Shown here: one piece after another, positions 23,387 through 35,808 of the stretch
Layout of the letters: each line of letters opens with the position of its first letter
Numbering within the stretch: position 1 is the stretch's first letter
Origin: Acanthacorydalis orientalis
Taxonomy: Eukaryota; Arthropoda; Insecta; Megaloptera; Corydalidae
NCBI GenBank assembly: GCA_034766995.1
Contig: CM068316.1
Location: 28,443,606-28,507,605, forward strand
Direction of reading: 5' to 3'
DNA: 64,000 nucleotides
Position numbers and translations under genes: made by a program
Notes under the pieces: model-generated
Seen by the model: only the letters and a program-made list of their open reading frames with translations
Database searches by the model: none
Told to the model about the DNA's origin: nothing

Positions 23387-24678
23387 AAAGTTCTGTCGTT
23401 TTCGAATTGAGAAAACATTTGTGTATTTTACATAAAATAACTTTATTCATTAAAATATCCACCTTCGCATTGAACAACCCTTTCCCAGCGAGAAGATAAT
23501 TTATAAATTCGATTTTTATAAAACTGATTATTTTTATTTTCAAAAAATGTAGACACCTCCATTTTTAATTCTTCTTCATTATTAAATTGTTTACTACGTA
23601 TACTATTGTCCAAAGATAAAAATAGGGGATAATCTGATGGAGATATCTCTGGGGAAGACGAGGGATGGGGTAGGATCTCCCACTCTTAATTCATAATTTT
23701 TATTCTAGTCTCTACTGCAACATGTGGTCGTGCGTTATCTTGCAAAAATAAAACTTTTTTACGATTTAAAAGTGCTGGCTGTTTTTGTTGTAATGCATCG
23801 TGTACTAGTTGGAGTTGTTCATTATAAATGTTTGCCGTTAGGATTTGATCCACTCGTAGATATTCATGGTGAATAATTCATTTTGAAGTCCACCTTCATT
23901 TTGAAACACAGTCGTTTTGAAACACCGAGAAGAAGTTTTCGTGGTGTTAACATTCCTTTAGGACTTTTTGTGGGACAGGATCTCCTAATGAAATGCAGTG
24001 GTGAGTACGTTTGTAGTTGGAATACATAATCCATTTTTCGTCAGTGGTCAAAATTTGATCCAAAAAGTTGTATGATTTTAGTCGTGAAATAAGAGATGTA
24101 CAGATTGTAAGACGCTGTAATTTGTTATTGGGAGTTAATTCGTGTGGTACCCATTTATTTAATCTCCACCTCTTTCCTGTTTTGTGTAAATGCTTCCATA
24201 TTGTTCCAGCACTTACTTTAAACAATTCTGCAAGCCGTTAACACGTTAAACTGGAATTTATTTCAATCATTGTCTCCAGCTCGTCGATATTTAAATTTGA
24301 TGGTCTACCTGATCTGGTCTCGTCTTTAATAGATCCATCCCCGGTAGAAAATTTTTTAAGCCATTTCTGGGTCGTTCATGATGTAACTTTTTTTCTCCAA
24401 ACACAGTACATTTTTTTACAGTTTCTGTAGCGTTAGTCCCAAGTTTAAATTCATAAAGTAAACACGCACGTATTATACTATTTTTCACATACATTTTTAA
24501 AGGTAAGAATTATTTTTTAAAATTAGGTGATCAGTTCAAGATTCGTTCAACAATTAACAGTAAAACACATGCTAATATAACGGATAAACATTTCTTGGAA
24601 TTTTTCTGATATCAAGTGCAAACAAATCTTGGAATTATTGTACGTTATAACAACGATAGAACTTTCTTGGTTACCTAA
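23383..24678 (-). mobile_element. near-full-length mariner (DD34D), broken
   Basis: The right (5') end reads TTAGGTAACCAAGAAAGTTC in reverse, followed by TA at 24679-24680. The left (3') end preserves TAAGAAAGTTCTGTCGTT, but the outermost bases of the repeat are replaced by the AT array. At 1.3 kb it has normal mariner size. The minus-strand transposase is readable end to end with several frame breaks. Confidence 0.85.
23455..24494 (-). pseudogene. mariner transposase (DD34D), frameshifted
   Basis: Pieces in order: RACLLYEFKLGTNATETVKK (24291-24494), helix-turn-helix with AGTIWKHLHKTGKRWRLN, KWVPHEL, FLDQILTTDEKWIMY (first Asp), KKVLFLQDNARPHVAVETR (Asp codon 23737-23739), and HPSSSPEISPSDYPLF (Asp codon 23632-23634). 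The last two Asp have 34 residues between them, hence DD34D. The C-terminus ends near GGYFNE. SPDLAP has become SPEISP, and an in-frame stop lies between Asp 2 and Asp 3. Confidence 0.87.
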
Positions 24679-24700
24679 TATACATATATATTTATATGTG

Positions 24701-24744
<44 letters not shown>

Positions 24745-24945
24745 CAAAAACGGCAGACAACACACGTAGAATACAAATTATTGACTGAAATCAATAGGTA
24801 TAAGAAGTTCTAAGAAGAGACTCAATTATAAATAGAATAGAACGTATAATAGAAAAATCCATTGAAAATTTGCGAAAAAATGAAATTTATTCAAACAAAA
24901 ATAAAAAAGAATGTATCTACAAAGGAATATCAATACCTGAATAAC

Positions 24946-24986
<41 letters not shown>

Positions 24987-25178
24987 TATTCAATAATATA
25001 AACCTTATTAAAATGTACACAAAATGAATATATAAATCCATTAATAGAAAAACTGTACATTTTATTGCAACCCATGTCGCATAACAAAATATATGTAATG
25101 TGAAGTTGGTTATAAATTCTAAAGTTCATTTTTTATATATTGAAAATTCTAGTTTTATATTTTCATACAAGTTCGAAG

Positions 25179-25212
<34 letters not shown>

Positions 25213-25328
25213 ATTAGTTTATATTATATATTATTGTATATACTTTATTAAACAAATTCCATAGCAACTCCATTTTAAAAAATCAAAATAATATAAAAGT
25301 ATATTAGAAATTTATAGTTACAATGATA
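24679..25328. other. intergenic with three (AT)n arrays
   Basis: Arrays at about 24705-24743, 24950-24981 and 25179-25211. Nothing else is recognised. Confidence 0.55.
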
Positions 25329-25903
25329 TTAGACTGATAGAAAAATAATTGCGCTTTATGACCTTAAAATTCATATACATTTTTCTCGTTTTTGATTTTC
25401 CTAGCTTTTTTAAGTGGTCCACAACTGTTGGGTGACTAACTCGTAACTTTTATGCAAGCTCTCAAATTGTTGTGTGTGATTTTGATTCAACTAACGCTTT
25501 CAATTGGTCGTAATGAACTCAAGAAGGATGTCTGCAACCTTCTTCATCTTCAAAGTTCTCATCCCCACCACGACATTTTTGCAACCACCATTGCACCATA
25601 CGTTCCTGAACATTACCTACACCAAAAGCATTTTCCAGTTAACGAGCAGTTTCTGCTGCTTTACCACCCTTATTGAACTCATACAAAAAATTGGTCTTAT
25701 TTGCTTCTTTTACATCTTTAATTTAATGGCCCAATTTAAAGCAAAATTAATAATAAAATCAAAGGCAATGTTACCAAATTCAGACCGAAAAATGTACTTT
25801 AAAATAAAATTAATATGAACGCGATGAAATAACACTTTCATTGAAAGAAATTAAGGTGATAATTCAGAAAATGAAAACCGTAATGATTTTTCTACCAGCC
25901 CAA
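25329..25903 (-). mobile_element. mariner (DD34D) internal-deletion derivative, copy C
   Basis: 575 bp flanked by TA (25327-25328, 25904-25905). Left end TTAGACTGATAGAAAAATAA and reverse right end TTGGGCTGGTAGAAAAATCA form the terminal repeats. The minus strand contains the 5' UTR and broken N-terminal third of a mariner transposase, then the same joint to the 3' end as in copies B and D. Open frames on the plus strand are its antisense. Confidence 0.85.
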
Positions 25904-26219
25904 TAATTGGAAAAAATTAAATACTATTACAATTCTGTTTATTGTTAGAATCCGTAAAATTTAATCAGCTTTTTCATGTACAGCAACCTAATTCTTTAGT
26001 TTTAAATAAAATACGTAAATAAAAAGCTTATAATGAGAGATGTGATATTTCGAATAGATGTGGACATCATAAAAAGTCAAGTATTTAATTTTTTTAGTTA
26101 AAAATCAATTTATTATATAGTGCTATCTACCTGAGATATTGTTTAAGCATTTTTTGCATCATAATAAACTACTTTAGAAATCCTTAATACTTTTCAGTGA
26201 TATCTTTTTTGTGTTGATG

Positions 26220-26222
<3 letters not shown>
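25904..26222. other. intergenic, no feature recognised
   Basis: AT-rich, no visible structure. Confidence 0.4.

Positions 26223-26281
<59 letters not shown>
26223..26281. repeat. (AT)29 microsatellite
   Basis: Uninterrupted AT repeat. Confidence 0.95.
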
Positions 26282-26284
<3 letters not shown>

Positions 26285-27195
26285 TAAGACAGTGCTGTTT
26301 GCTAGTTTCAAATAAACTGAGTTTCAAAATGATATGAAAAAGATCACTTCTTCCAAGATAACTGTCAACGTGTCATGAGGGTATTATAAAGACGCTTAAG
26401 TCGTATTATTTACCCTTAATTTCAAACGATTTAGTGAAGCAAATAAATGAATAGACATCATAATAAAAGATTATTGGTGGACATTTAGTATCAAAAATCC
26501 ATTGTAAGTTATACAAAATAGATTTTGACACATTATATGGATAGCGTTTGAAAAAAACTTCATTTTCTGTTTTATAATTCTTCTAATAGTTTAGTACTGA
26601 ATATACCAATTTATTAACAAATAAGGCCAATGTAAATATTGCAATGTCAAGCTGGCGAAAAATTGACATCGAGCAGTGTTTATATCTTATGATGAGAACA
26701 ACTAAAGATCTGTTAGATTTGATACAAAGCAGAAATATCTGATGAACGAAAAGAATTAATAGCAATAATTTGCGAATAGTAATATCCTTGGACGTTGACA
26801 TTAAAACTGTTGTTCTACATCTTAAATTATTGCAATCTAATATAGAATACTGATTCAGACAAAAATCAAAATTTAGGTATTTAACGCAAAGTTATGAACC
26901 AGTTGCTCGTTATGAAGAGATTTATAAGGAAAAAAAAAACATAAAACTATGCTGGACATATTCCTTCAACATATAATTTTTGGATAATCTACCTTTCTTC
27001 CTTAAGTCAAGTTCTAGTTTAGCATCTATTATTCTGCAGGAAACTTTGAAAATGATATTAAGAGTAGTTTCTACAAAAAAAAACTCTAAAATGGTATCAA
27101 TAATAATGTTCGATGCAACTTTCGATTTTTTATTAATTACATATAAATGTATTATATTGATAAAAATTGATAATTCTATATTTCTATTTGGTTTC

Positions 27196-27244
<49 letters not shown>

Positions 27245-27840
27245 TTATTTTCTTTAATAAAATTTCTTTTACTTTTAATTTTAGTTTACAAAAACATTCC
27301 GCGAATTAAATTTATATGAAAAAATACTTTTATTTATTCGAAACTCAAATTGAATATCCATCTCAATAGCTTACTTTTTAAGTAAAATTGTAACCACACA
27401 ATTATATATATATATATATATTGCATTAATATCATTTGTACTTTTTCTGAAGTAGTATTGACATTCAGATATTTAATAATTGAACTATATTTCGATTTAT
27501 AACAAAGTAAATATATATTTTATCCAAATATAAGTATTAGGTACAGAAATTAGTTTTAATGTTATTCAAAATATGTTATTTTATTTAAAAAAAAGTATAT
27601 TTTTGATATACTAAAATTGATATTGTATCTCCTAATCTATATTTATATAATCAATGGTATCGTCAAATGTCAAGTTTATTAGTATTGATATAAGTGTTCT
27701 CAATCTGCATCACTAAATCTCACCACACATTTATGCACCAACAGACATGTTAGCGACTTGACGAACTTGAAATACACCTGAGAGGCGCAACGGGACCACA
27801 AGCAAGTTGAAGGCCATGTCAGTATCACTTGATAATTTGA

Positions 27841-27887
<47 letters not shown>

Positions 27888-28739
27888 AAAAAAAACAATG
27901 CTTATCTTTTACCAGTTTTCATTATAAGTTTGTAAGATGCAATCCCTCAAAAGTAAGATTAACCAAAAGTTGGCGTCCTTGTGAATTTCTTGAAGTTTTT
28001 ACGATTTCCTTATTGATTGTTACTTATTTTATATTAAATTGTTTATTCAAATATTCTTTACTCTATGGATTAATTAAACAAGGAAACTTACTATAGAATT
28101 TAGTAAACTGTCCCTAAAATTGTTTTCTTCAAAATAAATTTTTACTTACTAATTGAATAGGAAACACAAAACGCAAGTAAATACAAACATGAAAGCATTT
28201 CTGTATATATTCCATCAAAGTTTATTTTCAGTTTGTAAAACACCTATATGTAGGTTAAACTAATAAGTGACCCAAAGAGTATCGGTTTATGGTTCGTCAA
28301 ATACAAACACGTTCGCGACGAATCAATCATCATTAAATCATGATCAATGATTTGTATCATTTATTTAAATTTAACAACATAAACAACAATTAGCTATAGA
28401 TAATAATGACTATAAACTAAATTTATTTCATTTGTTCTATTTCCAACAACAAAACTGCATGTTTTTTGTAAGAGTTTATACATAAATACGACTAGAGACA
28501 TCACTTACGATTATTTACTTAAGGGAAGAGTTACAAAACTCTAAGAAAAAAAAAACAATTTTTATCGGTTAAACATTTCAAACTCCCTAAAATATAATAA
28601 TGTTATGATAGCAAAAAAATGACTTCTTATTTGTATAATTTTTTTTAAATAAAAGTACAACATTATTAACTGTTACATTATAGATGAACAAGGATTTAAA
28701 TACTTTCTTGAAAAATTTCTAGTTGTACAACTTTATATA

Positions 28740-28740
<1 letters not shown>
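26282..28740. other. intergenic; arrays plus one GC-richer unexplained patch
   Basis: (AT)n arrays at 27199-27242, 27403-27421 and 27849-27886. The patch at about 27700-27840 (CACACATTTATGCACC...GAGAGGCGCAACGGGACCAC) is clearly less AT-rich but gives no protein or terminal repeat that I recognise. A second small patch lies at 28260-28330. Confidence 0.45.
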
Positions 28741-28804
<64 letters not shown>

Positions 28805-28852
28805 GTGTCATGTGGATGATTATGTGAGTAGGGGGGTATGTTGAGGTTGTGC

Positions 28853-28898
<46 letters not shown>
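28741..28898. repeat. paired (AT)n arrays around a 54-bp spacer
   Basis: Arrays at 28741-28801 and 28857-28898 flank a spacer containing GTGTCATGTGGATGATTATG and a GGGGGG tract. It could be an insertion into one array, but the spacer ends show no terminal motif. Confidence 0.85.
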
Positions 28899-28900
<2 letters not shown>

Positions 28901-29364
28901 ACGGTGGACAAACTGCTTTCCTAAACTTTTATATTAACATTCACTTCTTTTATATTAATAATCTATAGTAGTATAGTATGTACCAATATTGTAATATTAT
29001 ATATATATATATATATACGAGTAATTCACATTATCCTTTCAAATATTCATATTCATTATGTGTCCAAACTGCTATTTAAAATGGCTTTACGGTTATGGAC
29101 AATTCTTAAAAAAGATATCAAACTTAACAATTTTATTAAGACATGCTGAATGCAATGAAACTAATTTCGTAACGGGTTACCGTGTAAATTTTTGGGAGAA
29201 ATATCTTTAAAAATGCAACTTTTAACACGGTCTCTTAGACAATAGACAGGATAATAGACATTTATGAGTACAATTTTAAAATAATATTTTCTTTGTCACT
29301 TGAAAATTCAAAAATATATGAAAAGTATATGTGGCTCTTATTGTCGAAGAAATTGCCCATCCCT
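28899..29364. mobile_element. possible hAT terminus, one end only
   Basis: The right end reads in reverse CAGGGATGGGCAATTTCTTC followed by ACAATAAGAGCCACAT, a common hAT terminal pattern. No left terminus or transposase was found, so the left edge is arbitrary. A short AT array lies at 29000-29019. Confidence 0.3.
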
Positions 29365-29553
29365 GATATACACTTTTATTCACTCAGCTGATTATTAAAT
29401 AACAAATTATTAAAATCTAATTTTGAAAAAACAAAAATTATTTTTACGACCAGATAAAATCAAATAAAATGCCATTATCTATTTTGAAGGCTCCTCTGAG
29501 TTAGTTAACGCTAACCTCGAATATGTGTTCACTTATTTCACTATTCGTATAGC

Positions 29554-29555
<2 letters not shown>

Positions 29556-29602
<47 letters not shown>

Positions 29603-29646
29603 TGTATATATATATATATATATATACATGTGTGTATGTATGTATG
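29556..29646. repeat. compound (AT)n(GT)n microsatellite
   Basis: AT array with TACATATATG interruption, ending in ATGTGTGTATGTATGTATGC. Confidence 0.9.
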
Positions 29647-30384
29647 CGTATGCATACATACATCTCAACTAATTAATATAAATAAATACTAGTGAACAGT
29701 ATTGTTTATTCAAGATACTCAATTGTCTAATAATCTATAAATTCAAAGTTTACATTTAAATTTAGTCATTTATTGCGATACACAATTATGTCAATATTTT
29801 AATAATTTGAAATTAAATTCAATTTTGACATTTTAAATAATAATATTTTGTTTTAGTTCCGTGTTGATACTTTTTTAAATTGTAATTAATTTTTATGTAG
29901 TTGCTTCTTTGATCATCTCGTAATTAATAAACTGAATTCTACTAATAGAAAAAATATGTATAATGTCTTAATATCTTTATATTATCATTAATATCTTTAT
30001 ATTATACGTCCATTATGTTGAATAGAAATTTAATTAAATATAACTTTAGAGTAGATCAATTTAATTTGAATTTAATGTGCAAACAAATGGAGAAATCTTA
30101 TTTGAAAGTAAATATAATAACGATTAAATTTAAATATTTTGTAAAAATAATATAATTGGCTAACCTAACAATAAAAATACACGTACACATGCTATATTTA
30201 CAAATATGCTATATTTAGAAAATTTTTTAATGACTTAATTGTGTCTTCTTTTGTTATGTTTAATAGCATAAAGTTGTTTGAAAATTGTATTGAAGCTAAA
30301 TTTGAATATATGGATTAAATAGTTTAATATGACTTGTTATTCATATCTATCTATTAATAAAAATATGATCTATTAGACTAGTTT
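29647..30384. other. intergenic, no feature recognised
   Basis: AT-rich; a small direct repeat AATATCTTTATATTAT at about 29970-30005 is the only structure. Confidence 0.4.
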
Positions 30385-30620
30385 TAACATTGTGGCTAAA
30401 TTCACTTTCACAAATTCAGTACTGATCGTTTTTATTGTTGATTACCTACATTTAGATAGCGATTTTGTTATCCTTGCAGCGTTAAGGTGCAAAAATATAT
30501 TTTTTAAATATAATAATTCTTGAATTTTCCTATACCTTTGCGCTCTAAGGATAATATTGTTGTATAAGGATAATATTGTCACTAAATTACACATAAGTAA
30601 CTATTAAATCTAATCAATAA
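30385..30620. repeat. dispersed foldback repeat, copy 2
   Basis: Starts TAACATTGTGGCTAAATTCA as in copy 1 (19224) and contains the corresponding inverted repeat (30468-30496 TTATCCTTGCAGCGTTAAGG... pairing with 30525-30554). The right part, ACACATAAGTAACTATTAAA, is the diverged equivalent of the 3' block of copy 1. Confidence 0.55.
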
Positions 30621-30878
30621 TCAATTATTGAACATTTTAAATAAATAATGTTTGTAATTTGTAGAAGAGTGAAAAAAAGTTTTTTCTACTATTTTTATTC
30701 AATACATATTTATGTACAAAAGACTATTAAATAATATTGTTTATTGATATCGTTTATATTATAATGGAAATTTTCAACATATTTCAATTCTAAAATTGAA
30801 CGTATTCTATTGGTCTGTTAAATAGGTAGATCAGATTTATTAATCGAAATTACAATTATCATATTTATGTGTACTTAG

Positions 30879-30885
<7 letters not shown>

Positions 30886-30919
<34 letters not shown>
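30886..30919. repeat. (AT)n microsatellite
   Basis: Pure AT repeat of about 34 bp, near the 3' side of the decayed mariner. Confidence 0.92.
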
Positions 30920-30920
<1 letters not shown>

Positions 30921-30979
30921 CTAAAAAGGAAGATATTTTTAAAACAATTTATTATTATTATATAACCATTTTCATGTTT

Positions 30980-31480
30980 ATCCAGTTGAAATTACTCTGT
31001 AAAGGGCCTAGCATTGCTCCGAATTCTGTTTTTTGTATCTGAAGCAACCTTGCTAAATTCTATTGTATAATTGGTGTGTCTTTCTATTTTGAATGAATCC
31101 AGTTCTCAAATCGTTTTCCTTCAAATTAACCTTCATTTTCATGAACAAACGTGTAATGTCTAGAGAATAAGGCGCATTTTTCAACATCACGGTATTATTA
31201 GTCGTTACATGCACGGTAAAAAAATGAAAAGGGAGCATTTTTGTAGTGTGGACACCATTTTTATATCGAAAGATTAAGGGATATCCTTTTAAGGGATTCC
31301 TTTTAAAGGATTTTTTTCTGCGAACATTCCAAAAGTCTCAAACAGTTTGAGTAAACAGTTTGATTGTCAGGAACAAGTTTTTGATGAACAACACACAACG
31401 ACAATCCAAGAACACAACAAGAACGGATTCAATTTTCGATCAGAGAAATCTTGTTTTCTTTAAACAAAGAATATAACAAG
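30980..31480 (-). pseudogene. mariner transposase C-terminal half, heavily decayed
   Basis: On the minus strand, across frame breaks: SVLVVFLDCRCVLF (in place of a VFFDxxGVVH segment), then PFHFFTVHVTTNNTVMLKNA, then YSLDITRLFMKMKVNL (in place of YSPDLAP.D..LF.KLK..L), then a C-terminal stretch. Order and spacing match the mariner catalytic domain; the second Asp motif is lost. No terminal repeats were recognised. Confidence 0.55.
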
Positions 31481-31606
31481 TTGGACACTCACTTTTTAAC
31501 ACTCCATTTCTGAATAATACTTAAATATATTGGACTTATTTCATTATCATTGAATCCAAACGTTGTAAATTTCACAACAAAGGAATACCTATTCCTTATT
31601 CTAAAT

Positions 31607-31982
31607 CAGCGGTCTTCAAACTTTGCTTGGAACCTTAAAGATTATATTTTTTTGCGAAACCTCTACCATCCTCAGAAAACTCAAGATCCGTACTGCACAA
31701 GTTTTTAAAATCAGCCATCTTACAAGACTAAATTTTATTATTTACATTTGATTGAGCTGGATCGTAATGTGTATTTATAAATACAGTTTTACTACACAAT
31801 AATAGGTAATAATAGATATTTATAGAAATAAAATAAATTATTATAAATTAACTATTTGGAATTTTTAGCTTCTTGGGTTTTTGCTTCGAAAATTCTTTCG
31901 AATTTTGACTTTGACTCGTGAAACCCTTAAAGAGATTGCACTTAACTACAAAGTTCCACGGAACACAGTTTGAATAACACTG
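31607..31982. mobile_element. hAT-type MITE, 376 bp, with 8-bp target duplication
   Basis: Left end CAGCGGTCTTCAAACTTTG and reverse right end CAGTGTTATTCAAACTGTGT are hAT-like terminal repeats. Flanks TTCTAAAT (31599-31606) and TTCTGAAT (31983-31990) agree in 7 of 8 positions. There is no transposase sequence inside, so it is non-autonomous. Confidence 0.82.
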
Positions 31983-31990
31983 TTCTGAAT

Positions 31991-32485
31991 TATGATTACT
32001 TGTTTTCCCACCAAATGGTAACATTATTGATTTACTTTAAGTATCACAGTCAAACTTAACCGACTGCAATACAACATAAACCGTTTTTACAGGAACAAAC
32101 AAGTAACAGCATGAAAATTCATGCACCGTCATAAAAGTAATTCGAAATCATTGCTTGACAAAAGCCAAACAATATTATGAATTCTTGAAAAACCTTCATA
32201 TTTTTACACAGTAGTTGCTTCTAGACCATTACTTGAATATAAAGTTATTTTAGTTGGGTTTTTACAATAATTTTTGAATTATTTTATACTAAATTTATTT
32301 CATAATTCAAAAATATTTTCTTAAAAACTACCATATACAAACTTATTGTCACGAATTGTTGAGTTATGTGATAATATAAATTTACATACAATAATGTTCC
32401 CATTTTTAAGAATAAAATGGAAATTGATTTAAAAATATAAATTCCGATTAAATATATTATGTTGCAAGAAAAAAATTAACATATA

Positions 32486-32487
<2 letters not shown>
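31991..32487. other. intergenic, no feature recognised
   Basis: AT-rich, no visible structure. Confidence 0.4.
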
Positions 32488-32547
<60 letters not shown>

Positions 32548-32582
32548 TTTGTGTGTATGTATGTGTGTAAATATACATGCAT
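32488..32582. repeat. (AT)n array followed by GTGTGTATGTATG repeats
   Basis: About 54 bp of AT repeat passing into a short GT/GTAT compound. Confidence 0.93.
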
Positions 32583-33114
32583 ATACGTTGCAAGTGAGTT
32601 TATTTTTTAAAAATATTGTTGCAAATGATAGCATATAAAGAAAACATTGTTTGTTTCCAGTTTTAAAAACATAAGAAGTTAGCAAACGAGTTGTGCAAAC
32701 AATAAAATCCACATATTTTTGTTATATATATTTATTCAGGAAATATAACAAGCACAATGATTGCATGTTGACTTACCAGTGTGTAATGTCTCCGGATCTA
32801 AATTACTTGAAAAATTGAAATATTGTCTTGCGCTATGATAAATGGAGAAAGTTTTTTTATTATATTACTAAGATGTGTCTGGCATTGCGTATAAATATAC
32901 GTATCACAGATATACTTGCATAACAGTAATGTTTATTTTACGTGAAAATATTAAAGAAATGGCAATGAAAGTAAAACTAGTTTTTATATAAATGAAAATT
33001 GAGGTCATCTTTTATATGTCATATTTTTAGTAAATTTGTATAATTGATTAGAGTAATAACAATTATTAAAAACTGTTACACGTCTTACTTTTATAATTAC
33101 CTACATTAACTGAC

Positions 33115-33169
<55 letters not shown>

Positions 33170-33964
33170 AATATATTCATTTAATCATGTTGATAAATAG
33201 TTAAATTTAATATTATAATAGTATTTATATATTTTGTTTAATTTTCAACATTTCACCATTTTTTCGATAAAAATTTAGAAAATTTGTCATTCTGTACTTT
33301 AATAAATTCGTTAAATGTATACATGAGCTTTCATTTGCAGTGCATTTTTCGTCTTTTATTTTATATCTTATGAAAAGTATATGATTAAATTCAATATACA
33401 CATTAAAAAATTACGACAGTTTTTAATTATTACGTCAGAACGACAATAACCTTGAAAAATAATAAATAAAATGAAAAAATAAACTTACACTAAATTTAAT
33501 GAAATTATAATTACAAATAAACGTAAACAACTGTTAACTTCAGTTCTAGTTTCTATTATACAATATTTTACAAATTGAAAATTTGCGTCACGTCAAACAA
33601 TAAACAACAATGTTAAGTAAAAATATGTTTTATGCTAGAAAATTCTAGAAATTTTTATATATATATAATACTTCTCATAAAGTTGTTTGTTGTGAAAGTC
33701 AAGATAATGTATATATTTTCAAACAATAGGTAAAATTAAAAAAAAGTTATACATTTTCCATAATGAATATAAGTTATAAATTAATATATTAAAACATTTT
33801 TTATACAAATTTTATATTCATTTAAATTTAAATTCATAAGTGATAAGTCTTAATAATATTACTTAAACTTATCAAACTGTTTTCTATCACAGAATGTAGT
33901 GAATGCAATTTAAAAGTCCTAAAAATTAGACATTAAATATAACAATTTTCTTAAAATATTATAT

Positions 33965-34005
<41 letters not shown>

Positions 34006-34367
34006 TCCACATTTGATTCATTTTTTTACATTCATTTTCAGCATTGACAAACTTTTTATTGTAGAAATATGAAAATAAAAGGATAAACTATAAAAAATCC
34101 TATTAATAATAAAAAATATTATTTGATCCAAAATTAATCAAACGAAAGAGTTCTAGTTTCAATTTATATGTTATTAATTTAATAATAAAAGAAGCAGATT
34201 GGAAACCCAGTACTTTCAAAAGGTTATAACACATAAGTGTCACAAATTACATTAAAAAGTTTTTTTTTTAAATATTAAATATATGTCTAAATATTAAATA
34301 TTAGCGACGCATATTTAATTCAATTTTTATAATGTGTATGAATGAATAATTCTCATATTTTAGACAC

Positions 34368-34419
<52 letters not shown>

Positions 34420-34458
34420 AAGATATATATACATATATATATATATATAAATATATAC

Positions 34459-34496
<38 letters not shown>

Positions 34497-35550
34497 ATAC
34501 ATATATATGTATAACAAAAATATTTAAATATAGACAAAAAAGTATACTAGGGTGTATAAAATATTTGCATTGGAGCTCATGAATCTTTAATGATTCTTTG
34601 ATTCCAGATATTGGAATCAAACCAAAAGTCATAATGTAAAAAGTCAAAAAATATAAGCTTTCAAATTGTGTATTTATTTTACAACATAATTACTACTATT
34701 GTCAAAACAAATCTACCAACCTGTAACAATTTTTTTGTTCCATTAGTGCATAATTTGATTTTATTTCGTGATCCAATCCTTCACCGAAATCTAATTTAAT
34801 ATCACCTAATGCTTCATCACAATAATGCGAAACCGCATACTTAAAAACTCACCAAGGAATACCTCAAAGTATACCTCAGAGTAAATATAAGAACTCCCAC
34901 ACCCTCCAGACAAACCAAAAAAGCTTTATCTAATCTTCATTTATTCACAAAAGAAAAACATTATGCAGAGGATGATATTTTATCTCTAACAACCTAGTTA
35001 ATACTTCCTAGTTAAGATTAATTCAAGAAACAAACATCAGATTTCTTAACTGAAAGAATGAAAAACTTGTTAAAATTATCAGGTATGTATTGATAATTGT
35101 AAATTCGTTGAAAAATAAATACACTATATGAAATTAAAAGCCTACGTATGTTGTAACAAAGAAAAAATATTTTTATAACAAGATATTATTTATTACAAAA
35201 TATCATTAAAAAAAACCATTAATAACAGATGTTATACCAAAATTATAAATACAATACGCTTATCCTTGATTTTTATGACAAATGAAAAAAAACATTATAA
35301 AGGGTATATATGAAAACTAATTTTTATTCAATAAAGTAATTTTTGTTTCAAAATATATACATAAAGAATATGTGTTAATGATAATTATTATTATACAAAA
35401 CATTTCATAATTGCTTGGTTTGCTGTTAGTGATTTTTTTTAGATTTTAAACCGTTATACGTAGTAAATAGATATTTGCTGAATTTGCATTTACTACGTAT
35501 TAAAAATACAATTTACGGAATTACACATGCTCTTAACTACAAATATATTC
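32583..35550. other. intergenic; microsatellites and one weakly GC-richer patch
   Basis: AT arrays at 33118-33166, 33960-34005 and 34371-34514 (the last with AAAG/AAAT interruptions). The patch at about 34740-34930 is richer in C (AACTCCCACACCCTCCAGAC) and not explained. A perfect 13-bp inverted repeat, ATACGTAGTAAAT, lies at 35456-35500 with a 19-nt loop. Confidence 0.5.
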
Positions 35551-35551
35551 T

Positions 35552-35582
<31 letters not shown>

Positions 35583-35600
35583 CGAGAGAGAGAGAGAGAC
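35551..35600. repeat. (TA)n(GA)n compound microsatellite
   Basis: TATATA followed by GAGAGAGCGAGAGAGAGA, ending before TAGATAGATA. Confidence 0.93.
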
Positions 35601-35808
35601 TCATAGATAGATATAACCAAAATATCTTTTCAAAACGGAACGTTTTAATACTGTCTTTCAAATACACATCTGAATTTTTAAATTAAATAAACTTCATAAA
35701 GAGAACCATTTTAATATTCTTCAAAATATCACCCTCTATTAAACAAATTTTTGAATTTTACTACTGTATATATTTCAATTCATTGCAATTGGTATATTTC
35801 TCACTATA

